Under the pieces are notes generated by a model. That model did no database searches and was not told the DNA's origin. It worked only from the letters and a program-made list of their open reading frames with translations. From Ustilaginoidea virens (Eukaryota > Ascomycota > Sordariomycetes > Hypocreales > Clavicipitaceae), in the NCBI RefSeq assembly GCF_000687475.1, contig NC_057319.1, forward strand, positions 2,480,001 through 2,544,000: a stretch of 64,000 nucleotides of DNA. Direction: 5' to 3'. This document shows, piece after piece, positions 32,401-43,005 of the stretch (positions within the stretch are counted from its first letter, which is position 1; each line of letters begins with the position of its first letter). A program made the position numbers and the translations under genes.

Positions 32401-32432
<32 letters not shown>
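32401..32432. repeat. (TGTC)8 microsatellite
   Basis: Eight perfect TGTC units in the SEC24 3' flank. Confidence 0.95.
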
Positions 32433-32693
32433 CAACATCTGGTCGACAGCAGCGGGCTGCAAGTCGAGAGCGCTTCTCATGTAGCAGGAGGAAAGAGAGC
32501 TTGTTGGCGGCCGGTCGGTTGGGCACGACGACATGATTTTGTGCGTCGCTCAAACTCTCGAGCGCCTACCTACATAGCTCGGCTACCTCCTACAGTACCT
32601 GACCTGACGTTGCCGCCCCGTCAAAGTACCGTGTACCCAAGCGCCCTTGTTTTCTGTATAGCTTCTGTCTGAATTTATTGCTTTGCTTGACGT

Positions 32694-32728
32694 TTGATGC
32701 TTGATGCTTGATGCTTGATGCTTGATGC
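32694..32728. repeat. (TTGATGC)5 heptamer repeat
   Basis: Five consecutive TTGATGC units, about 0.3 kb downstream of the SEC24 stop codon. Confidence 0.95.
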
Positions 32729-33005
32729 CGGGACGACGCCACCATGCCATGCGGCTCTTGTTTCCCGTCTGCCCAATGCCCAACGCGCTGCTGCGCCCTC
32801 TGCCCAACGCCGGTTGTGCAGAAACTGAAAAACAAAGAGATCAAGGACAAGAAATTGCCTTTTTTTTTTTTTTTGGGTTCTTCTCTTTTTGTGCCTCGTC
32901 ATGTTCATTTCTACGTTACAAAGCACCCGCGACTGGTGCGGAAACCCTCTGCCACCCCCTTTTTTTCCCGGACGGAACCACTTGCGACGAATTTACATGT
33001 CCCTT

Positions 33006-36000
33006 CTACCACATTGTCGGCCTCAGCCCGGCAAAGTTTGTTAGGCTGCTCGAGTCTGTGTCGCCCTCCTTCTTACGCTGGCCGCTCAGCTGCATCGACA
33101 ACGTGTCAGTCAAGCTTTTTCCGCGTCGCCGTTCTCGTGATTCCCGTCTGGGAGGGCGATCGATGGACTTTTCTCTTTTTTTAATAGGTCGGGGGAGGGG
33201 GGGTCTCTTCTGTGGATAGCTTCTTACCTCGAGTTGAACGCCACGGTGGACATGGACCAGCCAGTCCACGTAGTTTTGCGCCTCGTTGTTGCGATCCTCT
33301 ACCAGCATGCGGGCAAACTCAAACTCGGCACCGTCGATGCCCTGTCTGGCAAGCTGAATCGTCAAGCCCTTGGACCCTCGCGTCGTCTTGAGGAACTCGA
33401 TGAGGTTGCGCACCTGCGCGTTCAGGTGCGTGTCCAGGACGGGTAGCGAGCTCGTGTACGCGTCCAGGCTCTTGAGGCCGTCCTTGTCCTGTCCGAAAAG
33501 GTCGGCCACCAGGTTCGGCGACGTCTGCGAGTGGAACCACAGGAGGCACTGCTGCCCGTTGTCCACCAGGTAGACGCCGCCCGGCTCGATGCGCGAAAAC
33601 GAGGCCCGTATCGAGGGAGGCATCTTCAGGTGGCCCGTCTCGGCGTCCGCAAAGCCCTCGTCCGGCTGCAGGTTGTGGATCGGGATGATGCGAGGGTACA
33701 GGTACAGGCTCAGCTCCAGGGCCCCCACGGAGCGGACCATGCGCATCTCGTGGACCCTCCTGTCCGAGTTCTCGACGCCGCCCTTGAAGGCCCTGCACTT
33801 GATCAGGCCGAGCATGTACATGCAAAACTCCTTCAGCCTCTCCGGCATGACCAGCTGGCCGGCCGGGTGCTGCGCGGCCGAGTGTTTTCTGTAGCACGAC
33901 ATGACGTCAATCGTCCGCTCCGTCAGCCAGTTGCGCACCTCCTTGAGGTTGCCCGACGAGGTGGCCAGCTTGGTGCCGGCCTCCTTCGCCAGCAAGCCGA
34001 CGACGGCGTCCTGGTCCACAAACTTCATGCACGTTCGGACACCCTGCTCCCGCATGCCGGACTCCTTGGAGGTCTCGCTCACGCTGGCAATGACGTTGGA
34101 GCACCGGACTCTGCGCTGTCCAGAGGCCGTGGTGTACAGCAGCGCGGATTGGAAGTGAGCATCCAGCTTCGAGTCGAGCTTGCCGTCGTAGCTAAACGAC
34201 ACGGCCAGAGCCTTGTCCGCGTCCACGACGCCAATCTCCAGGTCGGCGCCAAAGGTGTGCTGGACAAAGTTGCCGTGGTAGGCCGCAACCTGCAATCCGT
34301 TGGAGCATCGAACCTTCATGAGGGCCTGGAACCCGGTTTGCCTCGTCACCGTGTGGCTTAGCTCCGCCGACAGCTTGGTGCCGTCTCGTTGGGCGATGAA
34401 GTTGGGGTAGTAAAACGTTTCGCCGCCAGTGGTGGAGGCAACATGTCCTAGAAAACGCGGACAAGACGACAAGACGAAGAGTGTCAAGTGTTAGTGTTGG
34501 GTGTCTTTTTTTTTTTTTTTTTCTTTTTTTTTTCGGGGGGGGGATAAGAATTGGCCATTCCATCAACTGGGTCGAGTGTTTTTCTCTCCCCGGCATCCGT
34601 TGAAGCCCTCTTACCTATCGTGGCAATATCCAGGTAGCCTCCGGAAGGAGCCGCAAGGAAAAAGTCTGCTCCGACGCCAGAGGCGGCCATTTTCTCGGCA
34701 ACCTTTTTCCACGCGGGGTGCTCGGTTGTGTAGAGCTTCTTGTCCAATTCGCCTCCAGTGTGGTTGCCATTGTCCCGCATGAACAGTCTGCCAGGACCCC
34801 AGGTGGGGAGTGCAGAGCAGGAGCAGACGATTTTGCCTCCAGTCTTCTCGAGGGCGGCCAAAGCGCCGTTGAGGGTGGCGAGGAGAGCAGGTTCCGGGTT
34901 CTTGACATTCGAGAACATGTCGGGAAGCCGCGTCAACAGGGAAGTGATGATGGCTTTGGATTCGTAAGGATCTACGAATAAGCCGTCGCCCAGAGGTAGG
35001 AAGGGATCTTCGAGGTCAGGCATGATGAGCATCTGAGGCTGATCGAGGCCGGGCTGGGAGGAGACGAAAGAAGAAGAAGAAGAAGAAGAAAAGAGAGAAT
35101 GAAAACTTAGCATCCCTTGCTGGCAATAAGAAGGATATGAAAAATAAAATAAAAATAAAAAAAAAGGGGAGGGGGGGGGCCGTTGTCCCGGGGGACTTAC
35201 ATGCATGTTGTAAAAGTGAATGTCCTTGTCGTAGGTGACAAACCCGACCTTGGCTCCTTCTGGAACTCGTCTCGGGGATTCGGCATCTTGGCTCGCGTCT
35301 TCTTGATCGCTCCGTCCGTACAGAGCAGCCAGGATGCCGTCACAAAAGGTCTCGAGGAAGGCCTTGTTGTACGACTCTTGGGTGACGTCGATGACGAACA
35401 GCCATCGCAGCCCGACCGGCTCCTTGGTCCAGTACTCCTTGGGCACGACAAACTCGACGGTGCCGCGATGTAGCTCGGGACGTTGGTCTCGGTCGACGCG
35501 GACGCCTTGCGGGCTCGTGGCGCAAAAGTATTCGGGCGGCGTGTCGTTGGGGTGGGTGCACAGGTTGCACACAAACTTGTTGCCGCCGGACCTGAACATC
35601 ATGAAAGGGTTGACGTAGGCGCGGCACCGACGGCATCGGGGAGGGCCGGCCTCGCCAAAGTCCAGGACGGGGATGTCGGCCTCGCCGGCCTGGAGAGGGG
35701 CCAGCGGCTGCAGGAGCAGGCCGAGGGGCAGGCCGGTGGCCTGCAGGCCGTCGGTGGTGGCGGGGATGTTGTTGAGGCTCAGCCGGGCGTACTTGGGCGA
35801 CGAGTTGCCCTGGTCAAAGGCGACGAAGGAGACGGTGGCGGGGGGCGGTACGTGGCGCTCGAAGGTCGGGTAGGCGTTCTTCAGGAAGTACGGCTGGACG
35901 GAGTCGCGGGACGCGGGGACGCTGGGCATGTCCTCCAGGGAGACCTTGGCCGGGCCCGAGGTGGCGATGGTGGCAGAGGCATCTGCGGAGCCGTTGCCAG

Positions 36001-36587
36001 GGGCGAACCCGGCGGGGGCGAAGGGGGAGGCGCTGCCTGGGGCCGGGAACGGAAACTGGGTCGCATTCATCAGGTGAGGCGTGCCTTGGGGGCTGGCGAG
36101 GTGCGCTCCTCCGAAGGCTGGAGCGGCGGCGGCGGCGGGCAGGCCCGGGCTGGCGGCGGCCCCGGGGATGAAGTGGCTGGCGTTGGAGCCAAGGGGGGGG
36201 GGCATGCCGTTGAAGGGCTGCGAGGAGCCGACGGGCTCGACGTTGTGGTAGGCATGGCGGTCCTTCTTCTTCTTGCGAACGGTGCTTTGCCCGTCGCCGA
36301 GGCTCACGGCCGCCAGTTGCGCGGCGAGAGAGGCATCTGGCGCGGGTTGAGCAGAGTCGCCCTGCTGGGGGGGTTGACCGTGGGGGGGTTGACCGTGGGG
36401 GGGGTGGTATGCTGGCGGTCCTGAGGGAGGCAGAGGCATCCCTGCCGGCGGGGGGGGTGGCGATGGCTGTTGCTGCTGGTGATGGTGTTGGTGGTGATGG
36501 TGTTGGTGGTGATGGTGTTGGTGATGGTGTTGTTGCGGCGCGCCATAGAGGCCAGGCTGTCCATAAGCGAGCGGCGGCGGCTGGTGA

Positions 36588-36618
<31 letters not shown>

Positions 36619-36685
36619 AGGGCGGGTCGTTTGGATCGGGGGAGATGCCCTGGCCGAGGGCGTGGTATTGCGAGTAGTCGGCCAT
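33006..36685 (-). CDS. sec24: COPII coat cargo-binding subunit Sec24
   Basis: Sec24 pairs with Sec23 in the inner COPII coat and selects cargo for ER-to-Golgi vesicles. Four exons: 36685-35201, 35053-34615, 34447-33228 and 33089-33006 (1,075 aa). Junctions restore HFYNMH/PGLDQPQMLIMPDL, YLDIATIG/HVASTTGGETFYYPNF and GVQLE/LSGQRKKEGD, the last reaching the family C terminus NFAGLRPTMW. Residues 1-~230 are Gln/His/Pro-rich. The zinc finger lies in RCRRCRAYVNPF..FVCNLCTHPND (CX2C, CX2C). Trunk, beta-barrel, helical and gelsolin-like domains follow in the usual order. The product is longer than yeast Sec24 because of the low-complexity N terminus (poly-Q from CTG repeats at 36590-36615, His runs at 36470-36535). 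Donors are GTAAGT/GTAAGA and acceptors CAG/TAG. A poly-T/C tract in intron 2 explains why a simple frame appears to run through it. Confidence 0.95.
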
Positions 36686-37700
36686 GGCGATGTTTGCTTG
36701 CTCGAGGCCAAGACCTCCTCCGGGTGACGGATGAGGTAACGTCTGGTTCCTGGAAAGGTCAACTCGTCCGTCCGCCGTCCGGTCCTTGGCTGGTGGGTTT
36801 TTTTTTCTGGGCGAAGGAGGGGCCAGAACTAACTAATGAATTGTAAATTGTACGGACGTAAATTGAACAAGTTTTGGATGTGTTTGGGCGGGTCTGCTGG
36901 GGCAGCTCGGCGCGCTGTGGTTGGTTGACGCCAGAAGACGGGGGCCTGCCCCCTGCGGTAAGGCGAGGCCCAGCTTGGGGGGGAATGGAGGGGGGCTTTG
37001 CCAGGCACACGGGGGGGAGTTGGCTGGCCGGGTATAGGGTAGGCCGGGTTACTCGTCCACCTGGCGGCAAATGCGCAGGGTACCGAGGATATGCTGTGTG
37101 CGGACTGCGGAGTAGGTAGGTGCGGAAAACGCGCTGGCTGTGCAGGGGGCCGAGGATGATGGCTAAAACAGTCTGAACGGGCAATGGACGGAGATGGGGG
37201 AGATGATGATTGAGAGGCATATCCATACGGAGAGGAGATGAGATGAGATGAGATGAGACTGTGAGAGGGGAGAAAAGGCTCAAAGGAATATTGGGACCGG
37301 GGAGCCTGGTCGTCCGTCCGGCACCGCAGCCAGCCCAATCACAATCACGGGCGGGGAGCGTCGGGCCCCACCCGCCCAACGACGTCGCCAAAAAAAAAAG
37401 TCTCGCCCAAACAAGTCTCACGATTCAACGATTCAATGATTCAGAGACGACCGACTGCGGAGGATGAATGCCCGCCGACCGAGCCGCAGCAACCGCTGAT
37501 CCCGTGGTATGCTGCTCCCTCTGGGCTGATTCCCGCCGAGCGGACCACGCTGTCGTTTGCGGCGTTGCCGAACCCCTCGGGAGGCATGATGTGCCCTGGT
37601 GCGCAAGATGCCGACATGCTCACGACAATTTCTTGGAATGGATGGAGTCGTGGAGTCGTGGAGTCGTGGACTCGGGGGCGCGCCGGACCTGGTTTGCTAC

Positions 37701-37787
37701 CTGCCAGACTGCAACCTGCCAGACTGCAACCTGCCAGACTGCATCCTCCAGACCGCATCCTCCAGACTGCATCCTCCAGACTGCAAC
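37701..37787. repeat. Minisatellite CTGCCAGACTGCAAC / CTCCAGACTGCAT
   Basis: Three copies of a 15-mer are followed by about four copies of a shorter CTCCAGACTGCATC-like unit. The shared CAGACTGCA core shows common descent. Confidence 0.9.
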
Positions 37788-39593
37788 GGGCAAACCACAA
37801 AGACGCAGAGGCAGAAGCCTCCCAGAGACGGTGGTGGGCAAAACGTGACTGGGCCTAACCCAAGGCAGATTCGCAGCATCCGCAGCCTCCGCAGCATCGA
37901 GACAAAAGGCCACGTCCCGTCATGGTCATGAATATGACCACCAAGGCGTGTGCGACCCGCGACCCCGAATCACGACGCCGCCTGTTTGTTTCAGACGCTC
38001 CAAGCGCAAGCTGCGGCTGCCAAATAACCGACAGGCTGTCGCTCGCGCACAACGCAGTCCCCAAAGGCGAGAGAGAAGAAGCTCTCTCGCGCCGGGGCCT
38101 GCGACCAGCCACAACCAGCCAAAAGGGGAAAAGGAAAAAAAAAAAATAAATAAAAAAACCAGATGGGAGGGACAAGATGCAGGCCCGCCTCACGGCCGGC
38201 GCCGCGTGGGCGAGTCGCCAGTGCCAGGAAATGGCCTACGTCGAGGCAATCGGCACCCCAACCCAACTCAACCCATGGGCCGGGCGCGCGGCAATCCAGA
38301 GTGCGGCGACAACAAGCGTAGACAGAAAGACGCATTTGGCCAATTCAGCTTACGGGGTCCGTCTACGTGGTCGCAACAAGGAGGGGGAGCACGAGGGTCA
38401 GGAGAGTCACGAGAGTCAGGTGACGGCTGCGGAAATGGATGACCGGAAATGGATGAGGCCAAAAATGACGCACCGACGACCAAGCCAAACCCTCTCAATA
38501 GAAGCAAGAAATACGTCCAGGCAGGCGACACAGCAGGGGCCGGCAAAAGCAACAGACGAAAAGGAGAGAGGAGAAGAGAAGAAGACGACGAGATGAGATG
38601 GGGGGAAAAACTGTGAAAACGTGATTGATTGAGGTGGTGGTGATGGCGGTGGTGATGGCGGTGGTGGGCGGTCGCTTGCTCGAGTCTGGTGCCCCCCTCC
38701 TCCCCCCGCGTCTTCAGATCAATCAGGCCATCAATCAGAACAGCCCCCAGAACCAGAACCAGAACCAGAACAAGAACAACATCAGCAACCAGAACAGGCC
38801 AATCAAGGAACAAGAGTCGCCAGGAACAAAGTAGCGGGCAGGGTATCGCGGTGATGCTGGCGCTGGCCAATCAGAAAATTGGGTCGCGGGGCAGGTATGT
38901 ATTGGGAGTTGTTGTTTTGGGAAACTGGTTGGCGCCGATTTGATTTTTAGTGGATGCCTGCCCCACGAGGTGGAAGGCGCCAGGCGGACGGCGTCAGGTG
39001 ACTTGGGCGACTTGGGACATACCTGCAGACTACATGTACCAGACAGTACATGTACATGTCCCGACCCACGGCGAGGACAACTGCTGTCTGGTCCGCTGCT
39101 GTCCTCAGCCCGAAAGAGCCTGGCCAGCACCAGACGCAACGTTGGCAAACTTCCCCAGGCCTCACAGGGCGCCCCGACACGGCATTTGATGTCGACGGGT
39201 CCAGTCAATGCAGTGCAGTGCAGTGCAGTCCCTTTTTCATCGAGCCAAGTCGACACAACAACGAGTCTGGTGGTTGGATAAGATGAATCAAGAGCTCGGC
39301 TCCTGGAGGGGAAAGGGGGGGGGGAGGACCCGATACTGGGTACAGTAGACCCCGGGCCCTTTTAGGATTTCAAAGTCGGCTTCGGCGTCGGCTTCGGCTT
39401 CGCATGCATGTCTGATCAATCGCCAATGCGCAGACAGAACAAAGCCTGGTTCTGGTTATTCACTCCATCCATCCATCCGCGGTTTAATGTGCTTGGCACC
39501 AGATTGAGTCCAAGGCTGGGGGCTGGTCGGTCCCTGCCCTCGGTGCGACGACACACCAGACATTGACGCCAGTGAGTGACCCAGCACAACGTG

Positions 39594-39800
39594 CCAGCAC
39601 ACCCGGCCCCGCCAGCACCCAGCACACCAGCACACCAGCACACCAGCACCCAGCACACCAGCACACCAGCACACCAGCACCCAGCACACCAGCACCAGCA
39701 CGCCAGCACCAGCACCTGCCCCCGCCGACCAGACGCCAGCACACCAGCACCAGCACTAGCGCACCGTGCAGTGCAGCACGCCAGCACGCCAGCCCCAGCA
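39594..39800. repeat. CCAGCACA minisatellite upstream of histone H1
   Basis: More than 20 units built from CCAGCAC, CCAGCACA and CCAGCACC, with CCCGCCGACCAGACG interruptions. Units are 6-9 bp and strand-asymmetric (C/A on plus). The array ends about 110 bp before the H1 TATA box. Confidence 0.9.
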
Positions 39801-39913
39801 TCCAGCAGCACCTTGCGCCGCCGGGCCGGGCAGGACAGGACAGGACAGGACAGGGCATGGCAGGAGGGCAGGGCAGGGCAGGAGCTACTGATTGCGCTCC
39901 TCCCCCCGCCCGA

Positions 39914-39920
39914 TATATAA
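39914..39920 (+). promoter_or_regulatory. TATA box of the histone H1 gene
   Basis: TATATAA followed by ACAAG lies 276-282 bp before the H1 ATG, in otherwise GC-rich DNA, with a C/T-rich stretch (39925-40060) between it and the start codon, the usual architecture of a highly expressed fungal gene. Confidence 0.6.
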
Positions 39921-40142
39921 ACAAGCCCCATCCCCTCCACGCGCCCGACCGAGCTGGTCTTGCCTTGCCTGCTCCCACTTGATCGCGCAAGCCTCCCGCC
40001 TGCTTTCTTTCTTCTTTTTATTCTATTATATTACCCCCCCGTTTAGCTGTTCATCTCCGTCGAGGCGATTGCCGTGGTCTCTTTGTTTGTTTTACAAACA
40101 AAATACCGATCCCTGCGCGTTTCTTTTGCCGACCCTCACGTA

Positions 40143-40192
40143 ACCATCGATCGATCAATCAATCAATCAATCAATCAATCCATCCATCCATC
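40143..40192. repeat. (ATCA)n/(ATCC)n repeat in the H1 5' leader
   Basis: A tetranucleotide array (ATCG/ATCA x7, then ATCC x3) ends four bases before the H1 start codon. Confidence 0.9.
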
Positions 40193-40195
40193 ACG

Positions 40196-41247
40196 ATGCC
40201 TCCCAAAAAGGTTGACGGAGCTGCTGCCCCCAAGGCGAAGGCCTCTCACGCCACCTACCAGGTTCGCATTCGCTCTGTTGCCTTGGCCGTGTTGAGAGAC
40301 CACGCCCGCTAATACGTCCCAGGACATGATTACCGACGCCATTGTCAACGTATGTTCATTGCTCCCATTGGTCTCACATGGCCTACCCGTGCCCGAAAGT
40401 GGTTTTTTTTCTTCTTCTTCTTCCCTCCATTTCCCCCCCCCCCCCTCTGTCTTGTCTTGTCTTTGTTCTTCTTCTTCTCATTCTTGTTGCGCCGGAGAGC
40501 CGTTGGCGACGAGGAAAGCCGCTCATGGTGCAATCGTTGCTGCCTCTTATGCAGGACGATTCGTTTTGCGACACTGTTTCACCATGGATTCGTGTCCCTC
40601 GTGCGTGCGGATGACGGTTGCTAACTTCGTCTTTCTATCTGCGCACTGTAGCTCAAGGATCGCAATGGCTCTAGTCGGCAATCCCTGAAGAAATATGTCA
40701 AGAACAACAACGAGCTGCCCGCTCTCTCGGACAACATGTTTGATTCTCTCTTCAACAAGGCCCTCAAGGCCGGTGTTGACAAGGGCATCTTTGCCCAGCC
40801 CAAGGGTCCTTCGGGCGGCACCAAGTTGGCAAAGAAAAAGGTCGAGCCTAAGAAGCCCGTCGCCAAGAAGGAGGGTGCCAAAAAGACGGCCGCCAAAAAG
40901 GCCGCTCCCAAAAAGGCCGCCTCGCCCGAGGAAAAGACGGCTGCTGCACCCAAGAAAGCCGCTCCTAAGAAGGCTGCTTCTGCCACCACCAAGAAGTCTG
41001 CTGCCAAGGTATGTTGATATTGTCACACAACTCGTCCAAGTCGCGATATATTATCCCTTGCGTGTTTGTGTGTGTGTGTGTGTGTGTGTGTGGCTCAGTA
41101 CGCTAAGAATTGTGTGATTAGACCGACTCTGGCCTGACCAAGACCAAGACTGGCCGTGTTTCCAAAACGGCAAAGCCTAGTGCTAAGAAGGCTTCTACAC
41201 CAAAAAAGCCAGCTACTCCCAGGAAGGCTTCCACTCCCAAGGCATAA
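40196..41247 (+). CDS. Linker histone H1
   Basis: H1 binds linker DNA and nucleosome dyads. Four exons: 40196-40261, 40323-40349 (27 nt), 40652-41008 and 41122-41247 (191 aa). The junctions give HATYQ/DMITDAIVN/LKDRNGSSRQSLKKYVK, the start of the winged-helix globular domain (about residues 18-90), which continues NMFDSLFNKALKAGVDKGIF and GPSGGTKLAKKK. The tail is Lys/Ala/Pro-rich with AAKKAAPKKAA-type repeats and TPKKPATPRKAS motifs typical of H1 tails. Intron 1 (61 bp) has a weak GTTCGC donor and CAG acceptor; intron 2 is 302 bp, T/C-rich, with CTAAC near its 3' side; intron 3 carries a (TG)n tract. Exon 1 and the 27-nt exon are too short to stand out as ORFs; I placed them from the family pattern 'TYQDMI.DAI..L'. 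Confidence 0.93.
41066..41092. repeat. (TG)n tract in H1 intron 3
   Basis: About 13 TG dinucleotides 30 bp upstream of the acceptor of the third intron. Such GT repeats can influence splicing. Confidence 0.9.
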
Positions 41248-41774
41248 TGCAGATTTTTTTTTTTTCCCCCGTGGTTTCATCATCCGCCTCCAACCTGTCT
41301 TTTTTGTCCTGTTGGGCCCCTTGTTGTTTTAATGACTGAACTGTGGCGTTTTGGGCTTGTTGGTATGGAATTTTCATGGCCCGGCTTCTGGGAGGGGGGG
41401 GGGAGGCTGGTTACATTGGGATATTGCTTACTTTGGCGGAAGCCAAAGGGAATCGCGGCTTTTTTTTTGATGCGTACGCTCGGAGCGCAGTGCATCAGGG
41501 CCATGATGTCCATGTTGAGCTATTTTCTTTTTCTTTTCTTTTCTTTTCTTTTTTTTTCCCCTGACGGACGCAATCTCATTGACTTGACATGATGGTTGCG
41601 AGTCAGACGAACGAGTCCGAGAAGAAGGGGCTCTGGTTTGGCTTGGACTTGTTTTGACATTTGACGACGATGTTCTTTTTGTACTTTTACTCGACGTTGA
41701 CGACGACGAGGGAACGGCGTTGTATCCCGCGCGGTTCTGGCCAAAGTTGAGCGCAAGTAGCAGTAGAGTCTGTC

Positions 41775-41806
<32 letters not shown>

Positions 41807-43005
41807 TTTGCGGTGATGGGTGATGATGGGTGATGATGGGTGGTGATTGGTGATGGGTGGATGGCGCAAGGTGTAACTAGTAACTATACAGAGGCAGGTG
41901 GCAGGGTGGCATGGTGGCATGGTGGCATGGCTGGTGGATGGGGTTGACGGCCAAGCGGGCTTCCCGTAACGAGGCCTTTTTCTTCTTCTTCTTCTTCTTC
42001 TTCCTTCTTCTCGACCGTTATTTTGCTGCTCTCGACACCAGAGTGCGGCGTTTCAACGCCATCCATGATTTGGCACTGGCGGTTGCGGTTCGCTGGTCGG
42101 TTCGTTCGCTGGCGGCTCGCGCAAGTGTTTGAGAGTGGGGCAGGCCGGACCGAACAACGAACCAAGCCGTTTACATCAACCGGCAGCAAGCAGTTGAGTT
42201 GCCGGCGACACTGTACGGAGCACACGGTGGGTCCACGGCAAAGCCAGCACGGCAAAGCCAGCACGGCACAGCACGGCACAGTCTGGCAAGTCCTTGGCAC
42301 GGTGGGCGAAGGGGTGGGTTTCCTGGAACGCAATGCATGTATTGTGCATTTATTATGTATGTGCTGTGCATGTGTTGTGCATGTGTTGTGCATGTGTCAT
42401 GTATGTTAAAGTCGAAATGTTTCTTTGAGCCCTCCATCTCAGGCGCTCCACTCTCTCAGGCCCCCCTTTCGTCTTGCCTCTCCAGCCCTTGCCTCTTCTC
42501 TCGTCCGATGGTTCCGACGTTTCGCAGCCCTTTTTCCTCTGGGACGCCGTCGAGCAAAGTCTGGTTTCCTCTTCGGCTCTGCCCCCTTCGGCTCTGCTCC
42601 CCCTGACATGCCTGCCCCGCTGCTGCTCCTCGAGACAACAACAGGCACAAGCTGGATGCTGACCCGAGCGTGGCCGTGGCCATGACAAACCCCAAGGCGA
42701 AGCAGCAAGCACAGGTTTGAGCGTCTCTGTCTGGATCGTCAGCCATATCGGCGGCCCGGAAAGCAGCCACCACCACCACCACCACCACCGCCACCACCCA
42801 GCGAACCAACCCAAGCGAAACCAACCCAAGCGAAACCAGCGCCTGCTGCTGCTGCTGCTGCACTGCACCCTCGGATGCAAAGGCCTCTCGCCGGCAGACA
42901 CGGCCGGCCGACGCAGCGCACGACCTGTGTGTTCTTCGGCCTTGCGCGTTCCCCCCGGCGAGGGTCGCGCCAGCGCTGGCTTGCCCTGCTGGTCGCTGCT
43001 GAAAC
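41248..43005. other. Intergenic region between H1 and the NPF/proline-rich gene
   Basis: No gene recognised. Contents: poly-T after the H1 stop (41252-41262), a T-rich tract at 41523-41560, (TG)13 near 41778-41802, ATGGGTG repeats near 41815-41870, (TTC)n near 41981-42003, a CATGTGTTGTG array at 42350-42405 and (CCA)n near 42770-42795. Frames in this span are repeat translations. Confidence 0.6.
42350..42405. repeat. (GTGCATGTGTT)n array
   Basis: About five imperfect 11-mer units (TGTGCATGTGT) in the upstream region of the NPF protein gene. Confidence 0.8.

Larger units (their letters stand above)
30652..33005. other. Intergenic region between convergent PARG-like gene and SEC24
   Basis: No gene recognised in 2.35 kb. 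Repeats: (GAGC)n and (AGGC)n at 31895-31934, (ATCAC)n/(ATTAC)n at 32222-32259, (TGTC)8 at 32401-32432, (TTGATGC)5 at 32694-32728 and a T run near 32861-32875. Short frames of up to 165 aa overlap the repeats and lack family resemblance. Confidence 0.6.
36686..40195. other. Divergent intergenic region between SEC24 and histone H1
   Basis: No gene recognised in 3.5 kb. It includes a GAGAT(GA)n tract near 37238-37258, GTCGTGGA repeats near 37648-37672, a 13-15-mer minisatellite at 37701-37787, (AACCAG)n near 38748-38778, GCAGT repeats near 39210-39230, a large CCAGCACA minisatellite at 39594-39800, (CAGGA)n near 39830-39860 and the H1 core promoter with a TATA box at 39914. Frames of up to 200 aa are translations of repeats. 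Confidence 0.6.

Noticed and set aside
33531..36424. Long antisense frames (276 and 313 aa) over SEC24
   Set aside because: Shadows of SEC24 exons; Gly/Val/Arg-rich with no motif.
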